Below, one piece after another: positions 23,001 through 28,040 of a DNA stretch of 28,040 nucleotides; position 1 is the stretch's first letter, and every line of letters begins with the position of its first letter. The position numbers and the translations under genes are program-made. The notes beneath the pieces were generated by a model. That model made no database searches and was not told the origin of the DNA. It saw nothing but the letters and a program-made list of their open reading frames with translations. Source of the stretch: Purshia tridentata (lineage: Eukaryota > Streptophyta > Magnoliopsida > Rosales > Rosaceae); the NCBI GenBank assembly GCA_003254885.1, contig QANT01001229.1, forward strand, positions 1 to 28,040, in the 5' to 3' direction.

Positions 23001-25261
23001 AGACAGTTACAAATCATAGAATTTTGAATGTCAATATCTAAAGAAGAGAAGGAAAAGCATCTACTTGTCAAGTTAATCCACTTCCAAGTCAAGTTAATTA
23101 ACATCAAATGGATTAATTTGCCAAGTTCAAACTGTGAAAAGCAATTGGGTGCAAACCTGGTTTGAAAGGGAGAAAAGATGGGTAGGCCCAAAACTCTGGG
23201 GGCATAGGGTTGCTTCCTTCCCAATCATACACACCAAGTATCTATAATAGAAAATCAATTTAATCATCTGAGACAGACTGCAATAAGTACTCTAGTGAGA
23301 ATAAGATTACTATCCGAGTTAATACTAAACGTGGTCATACTGCCATCCAAGTCTTTCCCCAAGATGATGAATGTGTTGCACCACCATGATCAAGAATCCA
23401 TTTCCGTGCCCTTGCGCAAGCGTTGTCTAGACCCCCATCGAGCCCTTCTCCAAGTAGACGCATACAAATGTAGTTGAGAAGTGTACAAAACATCATACTA
23501 TGACCCTGTATGTCTAATCCCCACCCACCATCTTTGTTCTGCAATGCACAAAAATTCTTTAAGCTCAATTGGAGAAGTGGCAAGAGAGCCATGTGTAATC
23601 CCACATCGAGTGAATAAGGAGTTGTCTACCTATTGGTATACAAAGAAAGAAACTACACACCAAAACCCAGGCATTTCGGTAAAACCCCATTACCCGTTTG
23701 GAGGTGCAGTGGATAAAGTGAGGAAATAGCACACAACAATAATTTATAATCTAGAAAACAGAAACAGAATTAGATGTTCATTTAATGAAATACATATCAC
23801 AGATGAGCACTATTACCTGGTGATAGTAGATGTTCCTAAGCATTTCCTTACAATGCTCTGGAGAGAGAGCAATATTAAGATGCCCTGTAATATACAGGGC
23901 CATGACCTGCATTTTGTGGGAAAAAAGAAAAACAATATGGTGAAAATTAGTATTAAAATATAATTTGCTCCAAAACCCGATGTTAATATGATTTTTTGGT
24001 ACTTTGTTTTTGGCAATTTGACAAAATCATGTAACTTTTATGATGAAAATCAGTATTCAAATCCAATTGCTCCAAAACCCAGGTATACCAAATTTATCTA
24101 CAGCATGATTTTGCAGTTGAGAGTCAATAACATATATATATATTTTTTTGGCAATTTGGCAAAAGCAAGTTAATTTTACATGTTGTTGCATACATTGTGG
24201 AAATGAAGAGCAGTGCTCACCATGGGAGGAATGTAAAACATAGGGCCAGCAATTTGAGCAGGCCAATGGCCATGGGGTGATTGCAAGGCAGACCAGAAGG
24301 TAGCAGCCCTTCTGAATGCAGCTGTGGCCTTTTCATATCTGCAAGATTCTTCATCACCATCCTCTACCTTTACTTGGGGAATTGCTTGTTTGAAGTTTTT
24401 ATCTCTTAGAAGCTAAAAAATATGGTAATTAGAAAACAAAAAACAAAACTTAAATTGTGTCCTGTAACGAGAACATAATCATGCTGTTAATCACAAACTG
24501 TAAATATGTTTTCCCAGCGAAGAAATGAATTAATGTATCGATTCGAGGGAAACTAAATAGTGTTATGATTACTGTACAGACTTTTGGTACGAGTATCCTA
24601 GAACAGAAATACGAAGAATTGTCAAATAATATTTAATCTTTAAATCTTTGTCATGGTATAAAAATTAATAATTCATGTATAACACTCAACAGCCCACATG
24701 GAGTCCAACAACGTTATGTGGCACCGCATGGAATGTCATCAGCAAGAGTTTCCACAAGGCAAATGATACTACAAAAATCAAACTCTTATGATAGGGATCT
24801 ACTCATGTGCACTCATATGGGTTCCATATTTATTAAAGAGATTGTACGTACACTGTATAATACAAAAAAACCTGCATGTTATGGGTATATACACAATTTT
24901 TCTCCTAATAAATAGTGATATATATAATGACTAATATGAAAAGAGATGTTAGTCGGACCGGATATATACACCCGTTATTGTGAGAGAAATAATGTATATA
25001 CCGTTACATATAAGTTTTCTTTTATCTCATACATACGGTTATACAGTTGATTGTACGAACCTGCATTCTACAGAGGAGGTCACTGCAAGCCTTTTGCTGG
25101 TGACGATTGTTGTAAAAATGTTGACGAGCGTCTTCAACCTGAGCTCGCTCCTCAGGTGTGCCTGCATGAGGGTCAAACTCCCATGTCTGCCTTCCCACAA
25201 AGTCGTTTGTGCTGAATAAGTAAGGGTCCTTGGCACCTTCTCCAAACTTAAGCTTCCACAT
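20078..25261 (-). CDS. Gene C: oxidosqualene cyclase, pentacyclic triterpene synthase type (intact, 18 exons)
   Basis: Encodes a 762-residue OSC, an ER-membrane cyclase of 2,3-oxidosqualene. Exons: 25261-25061, 24412-24221, 23906-23817, 23538-23341, 23241-23157, 22972-22806, 22621-22433, 22325-22212, 22098-21979, 21845-21723, 21645-21547, 21435-21379, 21294-21248, 21152-21009, 20912-20735, 20632-20552, 20420-20337, 20197-20078 (stop TAG). All introns are GT-AG and all junctions are in frame. The start ATG gives [17 protein letters not shown]…, one residue shorter than A. The acid motif DCTAE is at 486-490 and QW motifs are present. The product motif is ISCYCR (258-263): Ser259 sits where beta-amyrin synthases have Trp259, and Tyr261 is kept, which argues against a cycloartenol synthase. 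Other departures from the family are FAQQ in exon 17 (usual FPQQ) and DLLCRMQ. A duplicated donor at exon 6 could add 23 residues. The product is unknown; a lupeol/amyrin-type or unusual scaffold is plausible. Confidence 0.95.
22678..22830 (-). repeat. Tandem duplication across the exon 6 donor of gene C
   Basis: The 3' tail of exon 6 (GTACGCCATCTGTGTGCAAAG), its GTGAGTTCACATGG donor and the adjoining intron occur twice. The donors follow exon ends at 22806 and 22737, exactly 69 bases apart. Using the distal donor would insert 23 in-frame codons with no stop, repeating VRHLCAK. The proximal donor gives the 167-bp exon conserved in genes A and B. The proximal intron copy lacks about 18 bases found in the distal one. 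Confidence 0.85.
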
Positions 25262-25951
25262 TTTTCAGTCAATCTTTGAAGATCGATCTTCAGCAGTGAC
25301 TATATATGGACTACTTTTTAGAGATGGTTGTGAACTTGTGATGCATATATCCTCAGTATAAGAAGCCTCCCGCATATAGTAGATAGAGGGGATATGGTCG
25401 ACCATTAAGTGTTAATTAAGACATGCATTCCATGCGAGTAGTTGGCCAAATTGAAACGTGCAATTATACACACTTCCCTGAAAAACTAAACAAAAGATAT
25501 GGTGTTAACTTGAAACACATATATATGTCTTGTCCGGCCACCACATATTTTTCTATTCACCTCTTTGGGAAAGAATTAATATATTTATAAGACAATATAT
25601 ATCATATATGTTACAATAAAATGTGCATTGAAGTAATTGATAGTGTTATTTTTGTGAATCAAGCTCATAGTAATTTACTAATTTTTCATCCCATATATAT
25701 ATGGAAATTTTTTTTTTATATTTCATATATATCACTTTAAAAATTTACTGAAACCTGAACATATATAGAAGCAAACAGAGAAGAAGCAGACTTCAATCAC
25801 ACTTTAAATCACACCTAAACTATTGATAATAATAAGAAAAACAACTTTCCCTTACTTTAGGGACTAAGCACGCCAATCTATCAACAAGAATAGCCATGTC
25901 GTGCACAACATGGTTTATACATTAGGTGTAAGAGCAGACAACATGATTTGT

Positions 25952-25979
25952 ACATAGGGTAAGAGTCTTAACCCTATGT
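25952..25979. repeat. 28-bp near-perfect palindrome
   Basis: ACATAGGGT and ACCCTATGT flank AAGAGTCTTA, so nearly the whole 28 bases is self-complementary. It is absent from the collinear ghost C flank near 9120-9140 and is probably a small insertion or excision scar. Confidence 0.7.
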
Positions 25980-26130
25980 GAATGTGACTTCCAATATATT
26001 TGACTTCTAATAGCATAACCCCTTCGAGTAAAATTTGATTTGATATAAGATCGATCGTCAAATACAATAATGTGAAGAAACCTAACCAACTGTATGACAC
26101 ATAGATCGATTTTAATTACTCTCAACAAGT

Positions 26131-26197
26131 TAATAATTGGAAAAAAAAATTTCTCACCACGCTTTTGGTGGTGAGCAAAACAGCTCTCTAATAATTG
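26131..26197. mobile_element. 49-bp micro-insertion with hairpin and 9-bp direct repeats
   Basis: TAATAATTG occurs at 26131-26139 and 26189-26197 and flanks 49 bp that are missing from the matching place at about 9250-9260, where a single TAATAATTG is found. The insert contains CTCACCAC and GTGGTGAG around a short loop. A 9-bp duplication suggests a MULE-type target site. Confidence 0.65.
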
Positions 26198-26775
26198 ATG
26201 GCCAACTAGTGACATAAAGTCACAAACTTATACATCAATTTTAGGGACAAAGTGGTGTACGGTCATATACATCACTATATATATATATAGTGAAAAACAA
26301 AACTTGTTAAACAAAAGAGTACCAAAAGATTGGGCAATCTTATATTAGAAAACAATGTCAAACTTGTATAAATCCAGCATAGTTTGGCGATTTCTATTAA
26401 GATTATAGTCAATGACGTGATGAAATCCTCTAACTAGAATGATATGCCTCTTTCTTATCAGTATAATACTAGATCTATCAAAGAGGTAGAAACCCAGAAG
26501 AAACCCACCAGCACGTACTGTCAAACTAACGCAGGGGACCTCATCTTATCTTTCTCATACCATATTTACAACCATGAGAATGCAAATTGGACTACTGTGA
26601 AGTATTAACATTAGTTTTTTGCTTATTTGCTAAAATGCTCCCGAATTTGATGAATGCCGGACTAGTATAAACTCTATCCATTATCTGTAGTTCTAAAACT
26701 TCGTTTTGAGTGATCTTTAATTATATAGTTTTAAAGAGGAGATGCAGACTCTGCAACTCTAAAGCTCCGTTTTTG

Positions 26776-26807
<32 letters not shown>

Positions 26808-26992
26808 CATAGAGGGCTTATGATCGACCATTTAGTGTTAATTAAGACATGCATTGCATGTGAGTAGTTGACCAAAATGAAAAGTACGTACAATAATACA
26901 CACTTTACTAAAAAACTAAACAAAAGATATGGAGTTATATACTTGAAACTAAAGATTAATTAGCAGACCATTGTGTGTATGCCAAAGAATTA

Positions 26993-28040
26993 TCTTATAT
27001 TTTGGAGATCGAGCTTGTAAATACAATCACATAATTAATCACCAGAATAAATATATGAACAACATGGATAATTGAAGAACCAGACACCCACCTAATATTT
27101 AGTTGTGTTTCTTGAATGGGAAATTGAATTATTCAACTACTTGGCAAATTTGCTGAGGTCTCTGTAGGACATCGTACGTTAATTAGCCTTAATGAAGATT
27201 GAATTATGATACGTACTACTCCTCAACTGGGCTTCTCCTTTTTGATGATTTGGTCCCACAGAGAGTCAAGGGCTCTAACTTCGTCCTAATAAAATATAGG
27301 ATTAATTAGAGGTACTTCTATTTTGTCCTTTATGGTAATTTAGAATTGAGTTAAACTTGTAATTTTTTAAATTGGAAAAGAAAGGTGTATAGTGAGAGGA
27401 AAAATGGTGTTCAAATAGCAGTACTCTGTATCAAAATGGACTTCCCAAATAAATAAAGCAAAACTTAGAAATATGCATCCCAATCATCCTTCAAATTGTT
27501 GTTGCTGATCGAGTCAAAATATAATACTTAATAAAAGAAACAGCAAAAGATATGAAGTTACGTATACTCTAGTGAACATGCTTGCTTGACAAGAAGGCAA
27601 GTGAACATGGTAATTAAGTAATGAGTCTAATGACTATAACATGCTAATATGTTTGATCAATAAGAAAGTTNAATAAGAAAGTTTTTTTGTTGTTGGTAAA
27701 GAAAGTGACTAGCATATGCTAATATGTTTGATCAATAAGAAGGAAAGTGAACTTTTGATATCTCTTTTTTTTTTTTTTTAGATTTAGGGTTTTTTTAAAT
27801 ATGTTTCAAATAAGGCAATTGTGTATATGGGGTAGACAACAGATATATAGTCACATTAAGGATCAAATTAGAGTGGGGGTTACCTGTTGATGTACAAGTG
27901 AATCATTGGTGTGTGATAAGAAAACAAATATTGTTGATTGGATTGGGTTTAACTATATGGGTATTCCCATATAAATATGGGTATTTATATGGTAAATCAG
28001 GTCCATAAGTTTATAGGCCGGTCCAATTTTTTCTTCTCTC
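26993..28040. other. Right flank, no gene found; one undetermined base
   Basis: This is AT-rich sequence beyond the duplicated block with no supportable coding region. An N lies at 27671 between two AATAAGAAAGTT words. CTAATATGTTTGATCAATAA occurs at about 27644 and again near 27718, so a short direct repeat brackets the N and the local assembly may be imperfect. T-rich runs lie near 27767-27779. Confidence 0.6.

Larger units (their letters stand above)
10167..26992. repeat. Tandem segmental duplication, copy 2 (gene B pseudogene + gene C)
   Basis: This block has the same order as 582-10159: retroelement-like fragment, A-type OSC (here gene B), spacer, C-type OSC (here complete gene C), upstream region. 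It is longer than copy 1 because it keeps the C gene body and carries about 1.58 kb of inserted DNA at about 17190-18768. Gene B and gene A share the intron 1 LTR and near-identical introns, and both differ from gene C in this respect. Confidence 0.8.
25262..26992. other. Gene C upstream region, no gene
   Basis: The leader and core region (25262-25400) share GGGAGGCTTCTT with gene A, but the TATA run is reduced to CTATATG at about 25372-25378. A promoter-like module with GTGTTAATTAAGACATG occurs at about 25385-25525 and again at about 26805-26950. A (TA)n tract lies at about 26777-26805. No coding region is supported; the open frames at 25915-26215 have no recognisable content and are not kept in the copy at 9000-9300. 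Confidence 0.6.

Noticed and set aside
1268..25261. Triterpene biosynthetic gene cluster with tailoring enzymes
   Set aside because: Only OSC genes and fragments are present. No P450, glycosyltransferase, acyltransferase or reductase signature was seen on either strand.

Overview
The window is plant nuclear DNA, almost certainly from a eudicot. It is AT-rich and non-coding between genes, with 18-exon genes, GT-AG introns, TA and GT microsatellites, and retroelement and MITE debris. I cannot fix the species. All recognisable genes are on the minus strand and belong to one family: oxidosqualene cyclases (OSCs) of the pentacyclic-triterpene type (beta-amyrin/lupeol synthase class). These enzymes cyclise 2,3-oxidosqualene. 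No cytochrome P450, glycosyltransferase or acyltransferase is visible, so this is an OSC tandem array rather than a demonstrated mixed metabolic cluster.

Layout, left to right. 1-581: flank without a gene. 582-1267: 3' flank of gene A with a retroelement-like fragment. 1268-6945: gene A, an apparently intact OSC (18 exons, 763 codons plus stop). 6946-8499: gene A promoter and spacer. 8500-8747: orphan last exon plus the start of intron 17 of a deleted OSC ('ghost C'). 8771-10159: the upstream region that belonged to that deleted gene. 10167-11358: 3' flank of gene B, a repeat of 582-1267. 11359-17010: gene B, an OSC pseudogene with at least five disabling lesions. 17011-20077: gene B promoter and spacer, carrying about 1.58 kb of inserted DNA that includes a 1.1 kb inverted-repeat (fold-back) element. 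20078-25261: gene C, an apparently intact OSC (18 exons, 762 codons plus stop). 25262-26992: gene C upstream region with a second copy of its promoter-like module. 26993-28040: flank without a gene, containing one N.

The order A - ghost C - B - C is best read as two tandem copies of an ancestral two-gene module [A-type, C-type], with the joint at about 10159-10167. Copy 1 kept its A gene and lost its C gene through a deletion of about 5.3 kb. Copy 2 kept C while its A-type gene (B) decayed. One functional representative of each type therefore survives, in different copies.

The most interesting functional signal is in the product-determining motif, MWCYCR in beta-amyrin synthases and MLCYCR in lupeol synthases. 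Here it reads LLCYCR in A, MFCYCR in B and ISCYCR in C, so the two surviving enzymes probably make different products. Gene C also has a tandem duplication across the exon 6 donor that creates a second, in-frame donor (+23 residues).
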